Of a DNA stretch of 64,000 bases, positions 35,342 to 45,796 are shown one piece after another. A program made the translations under genes and the position numbers. Each line of letters opens with the position of its first letter. Position 1 is the stretch's first letter. Source of the stretch: Dendrocalamus latiflorus (lineage: Eukaryota; Streptophyta; Magnoliopsida; Poales; Poaceae); assembly GCA_017311315.1 (NCBI GenBank), contig CM029651.1:1630948-1694947 (forward strand), written 5' to 3'. The notes under the pieces are model-generated. The model had not been told where the DNA came from, made no database searches, and was given only the letters and a program-made list of their open reading frames with translations.

Positions 35342-35613
35342 AAGGTTTCGTTTATTTTAGCCTTTTCTAGTTTCTAGTTTACTGTTTACTATTTTTAAAT
35401 TTTATCTTTTTTGATTTTTTTGTTCTTTTAAAGCTTTTTTGCTGTTTCTTTTTTTCTTGTATTCATTTGCATTGTCCATGATGAGTTAATCTGTTTTTTA
35501 TTTTTAAATTTAGTTACACTAAATAAGCCATCATCAGTTACAATATAATTTTAGCTAACTACAGTACAATTCAACTATAAACCATCTTATTTCAGCCTAT
35601 CCAAACGACACTT
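35342..35613. mobile_element. MITE, family B, degenerate
   Basis: Follows the reverse orientation of the copy at 34518-34802 (TTTTGCTGTTTCTTTTTTTC, TGCATTGTCCATGATGAGTT, TTAGTTACACTAAATAAGCC) without the GGCCCTG tips. Confidence 0.5.
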
Positions 35614-36121
35614 AAGTCGGCCGCAACTAACATCTCCAACTCATTATTCGAAAGGTGCAACCCAGCCGCCACCAACATCTCTGGCAAGAGTATCTCCACT
35701 CCGTCGCTCATGGAGGCATGTTCTTAGAAAAATAAAGCTTTGGATTCTCCGAGTAGTTTAAGGCTATATATGTAAATTTTGCTTTAACTTGAGGCTTATG
35801 TGTTGTGTTTGTTAATGAAGTAATGAAACAGAGTGTTTCCTTCAGTAAAAATGGCTTTAGACAGGGTCAAGATAGATTGATTAACTAGCTAGCAAGGTGG
35901 AATTAATGAACTCTGTATGCGAATCAGTAGCTTCCATTCCATGCAGACGCTGTAAATTTTCATGTTACTACTACTTGCAATGCCAAACAACAGAGGAATC
36001 TGAAGCATGCAGTTGACCACTGCAGCATGCTGATGAGATTTCTTCCCCCCGAAATGTATTCCAAGCTTATAAGAACGAATACCCCACGCGATCTGACCAT
36101 CCGTAGCATGATCTTTCATTT

Positions 36122-36600
36122 TAGGAAAAAGTCCATGTTGACCCCCTCAATTTCTCCAGTAGTTTAATTTTCGCCCCATCTATAAAACCGATTAAAATAC
36201 GTCCTTCAACTCTCAAATCTATTTAGAGCTCATTCACCCACTAGCAAAAGACAGTTTTAACTGCACGTGGCACGCGCCACCTTAGATCCAAGATGATCAA
36301 AATGAGGTGGCACCCATACATCTAGGTAAACAAGCCTATACGCCATTCACGGGTAGGCTGGACTCACGTGTCATTGAAATATTACTTGCCTTTTTTGTTT
36401 TTAATATTATTTATTTTTAGTTTTTGAAAAATTATTTATTTTCAATTTTTGCCAGCTAAGATCCATGTGCATGTGCCATGTAGGTTAAAATCGGTCAAAA
36501 TTGCCATTTGCTAGCATAAGAGACGGGTTCTTAACGGTTTTAAGAGTTGAAAGACATATTTTAATCAAATCTACATATAAGAAATGAAAATGAATTCACA
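36122..36600. mobile_element. Imperfect TIR element (MITE-like)
   Basis: AAAACCGATTAAAATACGTC plus CTTCAACTCTCAAATCTATT near 36185-36225 face GGTTTTAAGAGTTGAAAGAC plus ATATTTTAATCAAATCT near 36535-36572. The opening GTCCATGTTGACCCCCTCAA is typical of MULE-like MITEs. Non-coding. Confidence 0.45.
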
Positions 36601-36639
36601 CGTAGAGTTAAAGCTACCGAGAATGAACTGTTTCCTTCG

Positions 36640-37445
36640 AAAGAATAGATTCTATGTCACTTGAGAGTGGTCGGTTCAACAAACTGTCATCGATGAAGGG
36701 CTTAACCACTGTATGCCATTAATCTTAAGATTAGTTCTACTATATGACACTACCATTAGTTGACTGTTATGGGAGACCATTATCTTTTGAAAAGACCAAA
36801 ATGTCCTTACCAAAAGATTGAGACCCGATTTATTTAAAATATCAAACAACCTTCAAAAATTATGAAAATTTACAGGGGTGTTGTTCAATATATTAGTGAG
36901 CTAGAAAAAATATTTCAAGCACCGTTCAAACAAAATTATCAGATTTTAAATTTAAATTCTAATAAAAGCTACTATTTACAAACAGAGAATAAATTAGGTA
37001 TGAAAATTCTGGAAAAATTCTCACATGCTCCTAAGATATCAAATATCTCCCAAAAATTAATATTTTGCATTTCTCTACAGTGAGTTTCCCGTTTACAAAT
37101 TAGCTTAAATAGGCCAATTTTGTATTTGAATTTCGAAAATGGATCAGATGGAGCAATCAGTTCATGAAAATTTATATTTGAGTTGTACACTACCCCAATG
37201 ATCCACCCAAAAAATTCAGTATTTTTGGCTAAGCTAATTTATCCTATATTTATTTTTTTGTCGTAGAGATAGATTTTGAATTGAGAACAAAATTGTTTTT
37301 TCCAAAGCCAAATGGGGGCTAACCGATGGTAGTGGTATATAGTGGAACTAATTTCAAAGTCAATAGCATACAAGTAGGTAGACCTTTCGTCGATAGTAGT
37401 TTATCGCACCGACCACTCTCATGGTATAGAATCTATTCTCTCTTT
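36640..37445. mobile_element. Mutator-like TIR element without coding capacity
   Basis: Long imperfect inverted repeats of more than 100 bp: left AAGAATAGATTCTATGTCAC, TTGAGAGTGGTCGGT, ACTGTCATCGATGAAGG and ATGACACTACCATTAGTT; right AACCGATGGTAGTGGTATAT, CCTTTCGTCGATAGTAG, CACCGACCACTCTC and GGTATAGAATCTATTCTCTC. The interior is AT-rich. The right end is shared with the duplicated segment at 51936. Confidence 0.6.
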
Positions 37446-38007
37446 TTCTTGTAATACCAGAGGAACCGTGCTGGGAAAGAGAAACAGAGAGAATCTTCGT
37501 CTTCCCCGGTTCGCCAATTTTTCCCCTGGGAGGATTATTCATATGGTTGCGCTGCCCCCACCCGACTCCTGGGAGAATCCTGGTGAAGGCACCAGCAGCA
37601 GTGATATCATTGGTATTTATGAAACACCGAGAGATTTGTATGGAAAAATTAGGCTTGCGCCAAATACGATAAAAGAACATTACATGCCTAGTTACATAAG
37701 TACGATGGAGTCATTATTGGAACAGCTTCAGAAGGATGATAGTGTACGTACAACATCAAATGATTTGTGGACTATTGTAGAACTCAGCTATGATTGATCC
37801 AATTCTTTTGCAGTATTGCATTTCTCTTCAAGCATTTTCCAGTGCCGGCTATATTTTCTCAGTTGAATGGCTGGAAACTTAATTATATATTATCTTCTGT
37901 GCTGCACTTCGCTATCTATATCACCAGTTTATTGGCGCCTTAAGTAACCAATACACCACCAAACAAAATTTAACCGGTCAAAGTTGGAACCACTTGGTTG
38001 ACCAGAT
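37393..38007 (+). repeat. Duplicated segment, copy 1, upstream of the first inhibitor gene
   Basis: Repeated with moderate divergence and small indels at 51936-52508. It contains a gene-like stretch reading YETPRDLYGKIRLAPNTIKE, then HYMPSYISTMESLLEQLQKD, in a 110-codon frame (37468-37797) that I do not recognise; the second copy has stops and indels in it. The homology ends at ACTTGGTTGACC, 131 bp before the ATG at 38139, so it makes up most of that gene's upstream region. Confidence 0.75.
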
Positions 38008-38138
38008 GACGTGGATGCCGTCCGTCCGCTAGGTCTCCCCGTGCATGCAACTGCAAATCCTCTCGGCCTTACGCTCTTTAAGAACACCTCGCATGCTCCA
38101 TGCAACAAGGAATTCCCTTTGCATCACACCAAGATCCC

Positions 38139-38687
38139 ATGGCGGCTGCTTCTCTACGTCACCTTCTCGTCGTCGTGCTCGCCGTCTCGATCTCCCTCGG
38201 GTGCATTGCCTACGCCACGGTCACCGTCGATGAGGCGTGCCGGCACACGAAGCACCCTGCCTACTGCGTGAAGGCGCTGTCGGCGAAGCCGGCTAGCAAA
38301 TCGGCGGCCGACCTGCCGGCGCTGGCGGAGCTGTCGCTCTCGCTGGCAGCGGAAAGCGGCGCGGAGACGGTGTCGTTCGTGAAGAACTTGGAGAAGATGC
38401 CCGGCGGCATGCCTCTGGAGTGCCTGGAGGAGTGCGTGGGGAAGTTCCAGGCGGCGGTGGCGGAGCTGAGGCGGTCCAAGGCCGCGCTGGAGGAGCACAG
38501 AGACGTGGCCGGCGTGAAGGCGTGGGTGTCGGCGGCCAGGGCGGACGGCGACACGTGCATGGATGACTGCCAGAAGGTGGAGGGCGGCGCCGACCCGGAC
38601 ATCAGCGACAAGATCGAAGAGCTCGGCAAGCTGTGCTCCATCGCCCTGGCCCTCACCAACGCGTCCACTCGTAATTGTACCGCTTAA
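38139..38687 (+). CDS. Pectin methylesterase/invertase inhibitor-like protein (PMEI domain)
   Basis: A secreted inhibitor of the plant PMEI/C-VIF type, expected in the cell wall or vacuole, where it would block a pectin methylesterase or an invertase; which one cannot be told from sequence. It is one exon of 182 residues. I chose the ATG at 38139 because it has a better context (CCCATGG) and directly starts a signal peptide (MAAASLRHLLVVVLAVSISL); an in-frame ATG at 38100 would add a polar leader. The mature part begins about residue 27. The first disulphide hairpin CRHTKHPAYC and the pair around LECLEEC and DTCMDDC match the four-helix bundle family, and NPASK-like KPASKSAAD is present. The sequence ends ALALTNASTRNCTA. 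It has a paralogue 6.4 kb downstream. Confidence 0.88.
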   Translation: MAAASLRHLLVVVLAVSISLGCIAYATVTVDEACRHTKHPAYCVKALSAKPASKSAADLPALAELSLSLAAESGAETVSFVKNLEKMPGGMPLECLEECVGKFQAAVAELRRSKAALEEHRDVAGVKAWVSAARADGDTCMDDCQKVEGGADPDISDKIEELGKLCSIALALTNASTRNCTA

Positions 38688-38891
38688 GAGCATGCATGTA
38701 TGCACGACGCATGCACAAGCTTAATTACCTTGTACTAATACTGTTGCATTTGTAAATCTACCGTGTACGTACCTGTCTATCATTTGCGATGAAGAACCGC
38801 GAGCGAGTCTGCAAAACATTCTCTGTATATACGCTCATACTTACTAGAGATGGAGATCGTATATTATACGGTATCACGTATGCCTCTCGGT

Positions 38892-38910
38892 GGGGGGGGG
38901 GGGGGGGGGG
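38892..38910 (+). repeat. Poly-G tract of 19 bases
   Basis: An unbroken run of 19 G, about 200 bp past the inhibitor gene stop. It could form a G-quadruplex or be an assembly-sensitive homopolymer. Confidence 0.9.
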
Positions 38911-39004
38911 TGTCAAAAGAATTCCGTGGAGACGCGCCCACGGCTAATAAGAACAAAACTTAAGTTACATGCAGTTAAAATGATAGATATAGATATGTCT
39001 CAAA

Positions 39005-39190
39005 AAACAAACTATGTCTAGACATCATCCGGATATTTTTTCTTAACAATCATCTAAATTTAGGTCCGTTGAATTAGAGATCCAATGATTCCTTTTTTTG
39101 GAGGGGGAGATTTTTTGAAGGGGGAGAATCCACGGTCATAAATCTGGATGATAGTTAGAAAGAAAATATCCAGATAATATTTATCATCAT
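39005..39190. mobile_element. Small TIR element (MITE)
   Basis: CATCATCCGGATATTTTTTC and AACAATCATCTAAATTTA on the left face TAAATCTGGATGATAGTTAG and GAAAATATCCAGATAATATT on the right. The middle contains short G runs. Non-coding. Confidence 0.5.
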
Positions 39191-39239
39191 CCGATACTTT
39201 ATTAAATTTTATAAAATATATTACAATAGAAAATTGTAT

Positions 39240-41600
39240 TTTTGAATTCCAAAACGATTTCTTCTTACGAAGCAGTACAGCCTTGAGAGGAGCTCAGTAA
39301 TCAGCACTATGCTATGAAGTGTGGCCTGATTCGATGGGCTCTAGTTGAGCCGTGGAGACTTGAGGCCGGATAGCTTATTGCAGCCCACTTGTCCGCCGCC
39401 GAGGGCAACTGTAATTATAGCTCGATGAATGAAAATTGATTTGTTGTATTAGAATTGTAATAATTACACTGTTGTACTCCGAACTGTTATGTATATTTTA
39501 ATTGAGTTGAAAGCTTTTACTTATCGTGCAATTTTTACAATTTGTTTTTGTCCTTGTCGTTGAAGTTCTGAGCGCATTATAATTTGTCTATCGCTCGTCG
39601 AGTTCAATTCAAACGACTGCAAAGAAAAGTTTAAATTGCCTCACATTTTAGATCATTAGTTATATAATTAATCCTGCTTAACGTTGTAATTCACCACTTA
39701 TGGTTAATTAATGATGTGGGTCGTTACATCCTTCCCTCCTTAAAAATGATTTCGTCCTCCAAATCGGAACTGATTTAGGAGGGTTATAGTAGGTCTCTTA
39801 TTGATTCCTTACGAAAGTACTTTTAGATATTCCTACTTATTTCACCCCTTTGGTAGGTACCCTGCCTAAGCTGGTATCGCTTGTCGAATCCTCACACATC
39901 AACGCTGTAATTTCATATCAAGCTAAAGGTTGTTGATTATCATCACTAGGGTTTGGTAGCATTAGGGTCGAGATTATAACTCATATTGCGGTAGGGTAAT
40001 TCATTCGATTTAGTCTAAGGTGCACCGATTAGGATTTTTTAGGCGTTAATTTTTTTTCATAACAGTGTTTGCACCTTCCCTTCTTAATCCTTTAGCTACC
40101 CCTTAATTCCATCGGCCCGGTGCTTCCATTGGTTCTGCATCTCTTGCTCTTTGTGCAGTCCAGTGCATGACTCCTTGTCTTCCGCGGTAGGAGCACATTT
40201 CGTTGCGTCTTTAGTTAAGTGGCCCCCCCTTTTTCCCCTTTAGCTGGTATACTGGAAAGCTATGCGTGACGGTTTAGCAGAGCAGTTTGAAGATGTGGCG
40301 CTTATTATAGCAATTTGGGTTGGTAAGTCCTCTCATGGTAGGAAGACTAGAGACTGGAATTATCCTAGTGTCCTGGTATTGTACTTGGACTGTTTAAGGG
40401 TTGAGTATTTTCAGTTTGGTTATTATTGTTACTTCCTATTCGGATGTATGATCGAGCTTGTTTGGATTTTTGGTTGCTCATTTTACGGCGGTTCAAGCGG
40501 CTCTATTGGTTTGTATTGATACTTATGGGGTGTTATAGTTGATTTGGCGTAAGTCTAGTGGGTAGGTATTAAGGGAATGGCATTATGGTGTCTGAAATTT
40601 TGGACTTAAAAGTCTACCTCAGAGATACTAGCCTTTTAGACATGGTTTAGCTCTTCGGGATTGAACAGATCTCTCTAAATTAATAGGTAGGCATGGAGAT
40701 TTATTTGTTACACTCAGGGGTATGGTATCACCATACAGTTTTAGGTTCCAGGGATGTTGGGTCAAGGATATTGAAAGAGTAGACACTTCCCCCTATTCAT
40801 AATATATGTCCTCCAAGAATGCATGAAATAAAATTTTTCAAAAACTTTAAACACTATGGTGCAGGAAATATTGATATAGAATGATGCAAAGGGGTTTTGT
40901 GAAAATATTTATTTCCTAATGTCATGCTGAAATAGTTTTCATTCGAATTTTTTTATTTTATAAGTTCATTGTCTATGTTATGCTCCCGGAGACTATGACA
41001 AGGTTCCTGAAACCATATATTTATGAACCTAGGGAAATGCACCAGACATAGGCAACAATATTTCGGGGGATGCATTAAGACAATTCTTGGATGTCGAGGT
41101 GATTGTTACCGTGACAGCCTTAGGCTTAAGATCCTAGGGGTTAACGATTATGTCTGACTTAACCCGGAAATGCATAAGTGGGTACAGTTACATTCCCTTG
41201 GTCTGATACAAGTTTGATACAGGGTCTAACCATAGACTTTAAAAGAGATAGGACTAAGAAAGAGAAAAGTTTCTCAGGAAATTTAGGGATAACTATTAGA
41301 GAAAAGACGTGTCTAATTTAATAAAGTCTTTAAGATTGGGCTATCTACTAGCCTGAAGATGAAGAATAGATCGTCTATTTTAATCCGATTACGTTCTAAG
41401 GATGTCTCACTCTAGTTACGTGCTCCGTAAAAATCGATGGTGGTGGATAATTTATCTACAGTCAGCCTCGTAACAACTCGTTTAAGTCTAGCAGTCCTGG
41501 TAGCTCTGTATGACGAGTTTTTGAAATAGAAAGGAGTTGAGCATTTCCCCTACATTACACACTAGGCTCTAGATTTTCACTTGTTTTAATTCAATTGCTC
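39240..41600 (-). mobile_element. Possible decayed LTR element, relative of the one at 55382-64000
   Basis: At 39715-39741 the sequence GTCGTTACA is followed by TCCTTCCCTCCTT and AAAAATGATTTCGTCC. At 58769-58810 the same order occurs: ATGTTACA, then CTACCCCCCTT, then AAAAAGAATCTCGACCCC. There it marks an LTR edge and polypurine tract of a minus-strand element. By analogy 39728 would be the U3 edge of a 3' LTR. No partner LTR or primer site was found, and no coding capacity is seen up to 41600. Confidence 0.35.
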
Positions 41601-41921
41601 ATCCTACACTTAGTCATCTCAATTTAAGTTATAATTAAATTTATGAAATTATATTTTTGAAAATAGTTGCTTATCATGACGTTATCAATTCTCTTGCAGC
41701 AAGTGGTTATAAGAAGTGCGAATAAAATTTTATTTATCTTGTAGATACAAGTTTTCTTACTGATGTTTAGCATATGAGTTGATGAGAAATTATTTATGTT
41801 TAAGTAGTAGAAGGCAGCATTACTTCCTCCTGGATGTTGATATTCACATTGCAGCATACACAATAGGCAAATAAAACCCAAAAAACATAGAGACGCAAAA
41901 AGAATCAACTCCAGCACTACT

Positions 41922-42122
41922 CTGGGACTACGTGTCCAGCGACGCTCGAGAACTCGCTCCCGAGACCGCCCAAAACTGCGTGTTTGGGACCACGCTCAGA
42001 GCTTGCCTCTGAGTGCAAATCTACACTACCCTGGATCTTCGTGTCCAGGCATGCCTGAGAACTCGCTCTCAGGATCGCCCAAAACTAGGCGTTTGGGACC
42101 ACGCTCAGGGTTCATCCCTGAG
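41922..42122. repeat. Two 109-bp tandem units forming eight consecutive hairpins
   Basis: Unit 1 starts at 41922 and unit 2 at 42031, with an exact 109-bp offset. Each unit holds four short inverted repeats with 5-8 nt loops: stems at 41922-41926/41935-41939, 41945-41950/41959-41964, 41969-41974/41983-41988 and 41995-42001/42007-42013, then 42030-42035/42044-42049, 42054-42059/42068-42073, 42078-42083/42092-42097 and 42104-42110/42116-42122. Examples are CTCAGAG-cttgc-CTCTGAG and CCCAAA-actgcgtg-TTTGGG. Stem differences between the units are mostly paired. No coding frame explains this. Confidence 0.85.
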
Positions 42123-42640
42123 TACGCCCTCGTTTGGGAAATCTCATATGCAGAAGTGAGAGCAGTCAATTTTATTTTGGATCATCTGCCATCATTAGAT
42201 ATTGTACTTGTCCTTCTATACTCCTCTCCTTGTTTTTTGGTGCTGGCGGATGAATACCTTAAATTGCAAGAGTGAAAAGATAAGAAGTCTCAAAGTGTGG
42301 CTCACTTCTAACCACTGTAACTGCTAACATTTACCTTAGGTTGCCCTATGTCGCTATGGTTGAAATAATAGAACATTCATATGTTGACCGAAATGCAACA
42401 ACTTAAATGTGGAACACCTAATTGCAATGAACATTAAGTGTTAATTACCTGCCTATTTAGAATAATGCAATTACACTAATTTCATAACGAGACTGTAAGT
42501 TCATACTTAATATTATATTGCCTACCAACTACTCACCGACCGCAACACATCCCTCCCGCCGCCGCCAGTAACTTCCACGCCACTGAGCCATATTCCCGCT
42601 CCCTTATCATTTCAATAATCGATTCACATTCTTGTACGGT
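42123..42640. other. Intergenic DNA, nothing recognised
   Basis: AT-rich except for a short GC-rich piece at 42540-42600 that may be the leader of the NAP1 fragment. No repeats with ends were found. Confidence 0.35.
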
Positions 42641-42650
42641 TTGCCTGCAG

Positions 42651-42880
42651 CTCTCAGCGCCGAGGACTGCGCCGACCTCGTCAATGCGCTAAAGGTGCGT
42701 TGATTAGGCTTATACCTAGAGGTTTGCGCAATTTCTGTTATGATTTCCCATGATTTTCATTTCTGTGATCCGATTGGGTTACAGGACAAGCTGCAGAGCT
42801 TGGCGGGTCAGCATGCCGATGTGCTCGAGACGCTCTCGCCCAATGTCAGGAAGCGTGTTGAGTTTTTGAGGGGGATGCAG
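42651..42880 (+). pseudogene. NAP1 (nucleosome assembly protein) gene fragment, two exons
   Basis: Exon 42651-42694 encodes LSAEDCADLVNALK and exon 42785-42880 encodes [20 protein letters not shown] followed by [12 protein letters not shown]. Together they match the N-terminal part of plant NAP1 histone chaperones. They are joined by a 90-bp GT-AG intron (GTGCGT...TTACAG), and the first is preceded by an acceptor TTGCCTGCAG. After the second exon the next bases GTCGACTAGG could be a donor, but no further NAP1 exon (NAP domain, acidic tail) occurs before the next gene. The start exon is also missing. This is a genomic, intron-containing fragment. Confidence 0.75.
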
Positions 42881-42931
42881 GTCGACTAGGATTTTCCCTA
42901 CCTTTAATTTTACCATTGCGATGTGAATCTT

Positions 42932-43129
42932 TTTGCCAACGTCCTTGTGTCAGAATATAATCCGGATCGAGTGCTGAAATTGAAATGAAATGGTATAGTT
43001 GTTAGATTTGGCTTTTTGTAGGCGCAATGATTTGCCGATGTCCTTGTGCCAGAATATAATCCGGTTGAAGTGCTAAAATTGAAATGAAATGGTATGGTTG
43101 TTAGATTTGGCTTCTTGTAGGCGCAATGA
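42932..43129 (+). repeat. Tandem duplication of a 99-bp unit
   Basis: Units 42932-43030 and 43031-43129 both start TTTGCC and run through GTCCTTGTG, AGAATATAATCCGG, TGAAATTGAAATGAAATGGT and TTGTAGGCGCAATGA. About eight mismatches and no indel were seen by eye. It lies in what would be NAP1 intron sequence. Confidence 0.9.
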
Positions 43130-43199
43130 TTTGTGGGGATGCCATAAGTTAGGTTTATCAGCATTACTGTTTTTTTAGTTAATAGCTTAATGCCCTTAC

Positions 43200-44410
43200 T
43201 TCAGTAATGTTAGCTAAAAAATTAATCAAAGTATTATATGTGTGCTATATCCTCTTTTAAGGGACCACAACTTGTTGATGGATTGGATTGATCAGGTTGT
43301 ATTAACTTCTGGTCTGTAATAAATTATTCAACTCTTGCCATTTCTAGATTCGACTGTAATTGTAGTTGATGGGCAACACTGAAATTATCTGTTGAACTTG
43401 CGGGACATCAACATGCTATACATGTGGTGTAAGATATACTAGACCAACTTTTTTTAGTTACTTTAATGCTATTAAATATGAAAAGAACTCATGATGTGAT
43501 GTTGAGAGGAGAATGTTCATTGTGAATTGATCAAGTGGAGATATTCCTTAAGCGTGCTTAATGCATTGTGGCTTCTGTTGACTATTAATTGCATTCCATA
43601 CTCTTCCAGTTTCTGTTACTAGGTTTAAAGAATTTTTCTTTTTTTTTAAGTACGTCATTAGATGTTTGCTTAGATAAGATTACCTTCTCTTTTAGTCTTT
43701 TGATGACTTTGTTGACTTGAATAAGAAACTTATATCTTTCATAGTTAGGCCTATTCATACTTTTATTGTGTGTTGATGAGTGAACAATGTGAAGTAAGGA
43801 AGGAGAATACCGAATCCTTAAAGAGGGTAAAGGCAAAATAAAGCCAGGAGATCAAATATGAATTGAAAAAGTTATTTTTAGGATTCAGCACTCTATACAG
43901 AGCTGATATTCTATGCCACTACTAAGGGTACTATAATTCTTTTAGAATCGTCTGTTGTCTGCGAATTTAGCTTTGAAATTGATGTATGAAACATCTTCAT
44001 GTGACCTAAGCAACCTCTTAGATTTCATCGTCCAAACCTCATTGCTAAAACATATAATTAACCACCTAAAGTAATGTCTTTGCCTGATCACGGGGGAAGG
44101 AGTGGATCGAAATCGCCCTGAGCGCCTGAATCGAGCAGCCCATAGGCGGCTTTCACTCGGCTATTCCGCTACAAATTAAATGTCGTGCCGGTGAGCCTGC
44201 CATGCCAATGCCGCCTTGCACGGAGAGGAGAGGAGGTCGATGAGAGAGGGGGCCGGGAGAGAGAGAGTTGACACTGTCACGCTTGCTCCCGTCCACGTCC
44301 ACGAGCGCGCGCATCGCTTTCCTCTCCATGCAGACGCGAAGTGGTAAAAGAGTCTGTACGCTCGCAAAACACTCCCCACCACACGTACGAAACGGGCGCG
44401 CGCCCCCCTC
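43200..44410. other. Intergenic DNA and promoter region of the second inhibitor gene
   Basis: Mostly AT-rich and featureless to about 44090; 44090-44410 becomes GC-richer towards the gene. No other gene is supported. Confidence 0.4.
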
Positions 44411-44421
44411 CACTCCATCGC

Positions 44422-44431
44422 ATATATATAT
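44422..44431 (+). promoter_or_regulatory. TATA box of the second inhibitor gene
   Basis: ATATATATAT lies about 90 bp before the ATG at 44519. A start of transcription near 44455 would leave a leader of about 60 bases, and it would place the in-frame ATG at 44435 upstream of the message. Confidence 0.6.
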
Positions 44432-44518
44432 GGCATGGCTCCGTGCGTTCTCGTTACCACTTCAAAGAATAGAATTGAAACCTCACAAGAGCTAGCTAGC
44501 TCCAAGAATCAAACAACC

Positions 44519-45088
44519 ATGGCGACGCGCTGCAGCGAGCGTGCCTCCCTCCTCGCCCTCCTCCTCCTCTCGGCCGCCGCCCTCTCCGCCGCCGCCGGCG
44601 GCCTCAAGGACGCGTGCGCCAAGACGCCGCACCCGGACGTCTGCACGGCCCTCCTCTCCGCCAACCCGGCCAGCAAGACGGCCGACGCGCGCGGCCTGGC
44701 CGAGCTCGCCATCCGCTCCGCGGCCAGCATCGGCGCCGCGGCCACCACCTTCACGCGCGCCGAGCTGGCCAACGTCACGGACAACGACCTGCACATGTGC
44801 CTGGACGACTGCGCTCAGAACATCGACGAGGCCGTCTACCACCTCGACGACTCCGAGGGCGACGTCATCAACGACGCCAAGCTCAAGGACATCCGCCTCT
44901 TCATTGACACGCCCGACACGGACTCGTTGACCTGCGAGGAGAGCTGCCAGGGCGCGCCGCCCGCGCCCGTCAAGACCGCCGTGCTCGCCAAGAACAAGGA
45001 GTTCGAGAACATCCTGCGGGTCACCAACTCCCTCATCAAGCAGGCCTCCGGAGGCGCCGCGCCGGCGCCGGCGCCCTACTCTCCATGA
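44519..45088 (+). CDS. Pectin methylesterase/invertase inhibitor-like protein (PMEI domain)
   Basis: A single exon of 189 residues starting at ACCATGG. An in-frame ATG at 44435 sits next to the TATA box and is unlikely to be used. A signal peptide (ASLLALLLLSAAALSAAAGG) is followed by the mature family pattern: first hairpin CAKTPHPDVC, then ANPASKTADARGLAELAI, MCLDDCAQNIDEAVYHLDD and LTCEESC. The C-terminus ends in a Pro/Ala tail (GGAAPAPAPYSP) that the upstream paralogue lacks. Expected to be secreted; whether it inhibits pectin methylesterase or invertase is open. Extremely GC-rich third positions, as in many grass single-exon genes. The two inhibitors are clearly diverged and therefore not a recent duplication. 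Confidence 0.9.
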   Translation: MATRCSERASLLALLLLSAAALSAAAGGLKDACAKTPHPDVCTALLSANPASKTADARGLAELAIRSAASIGAAATTFTRAELANVTDNDLHMCLDDCAQNIDEAVYHLDDSEGDVINDAKLKDIRLFIDTPDTDSLTCEESCQGAPPAPVKTAVLAKNKEFENILRVTNSLIKQASGGAAPAPAPYSP

Positions 45089-45796
45089 GATCAACTATTT
45101 AACTCTCGTGCTCGATCCTATACATATGCTGTAACCTTTTGATGTTCTGTTCTTTGATCGTCCAAGTCTTTTAATTCTAGGTTAGTACTTATTTTTATTT
45201 TGCAAAATTTTTATCTGCTATAAATAAATTGATTGATTAATAACTCTGTTTGTCGTTCTTGACATGTTGCTTGTTGTTTGCTATGTTCGTTGTTAATATA
45301 GGAAAGGATTACAGATAACAAGCTCTCATGTCAATTCTGGAACTATTGTCATAATCATCATTAAACTTTCTCTTGAAACCAATCCGCATCGTTAAACTTA
45401 ATGTATGCAGTGTGCACGGTCTCACAGTCGAACACAAATCGAGAGACAATCATCAATCATGTGACAGATGAATGCAAAAATTCCAAAAATCACATGGAAA
45501 TACGTCGGAGCTTGATTTTCCTCCTACAACTATTTTTTTTATGATACTTTCCTCTCCACTGGTACACAGCTGTTTGAAACTTCTCCAATGATGTGGGGTG
45601 GTTATGCTCGTTATTGCAAGAGACTTGCGCGGCCGAATTCAGGTAGCTTTAAGTGGGCTGAATAATCCGGATTTGTCCTGCCATATTTTTCTAGGTCCTC
45701 AACCTGGCTATGTTGGGCCTTTTCTGGTCCCCATGCATCTTCCACAATTGATATCAATTGATGCAGTGCAGAGGGAATCTACAACAACAATAAAAA

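Noticed and set aside
41922..42122. CRISPR array
   Set aside because: Plant nuclear context, and the units are internally palindromic with no identical repeats separated by unique spacers.
44492..45094. Minus-strand frame of 200 codons over the second inhibitor gene
   Set aside because: Antisense shadow caused by extreme GC3; the plus frame has a signal peptide and the PMEI cysteines.
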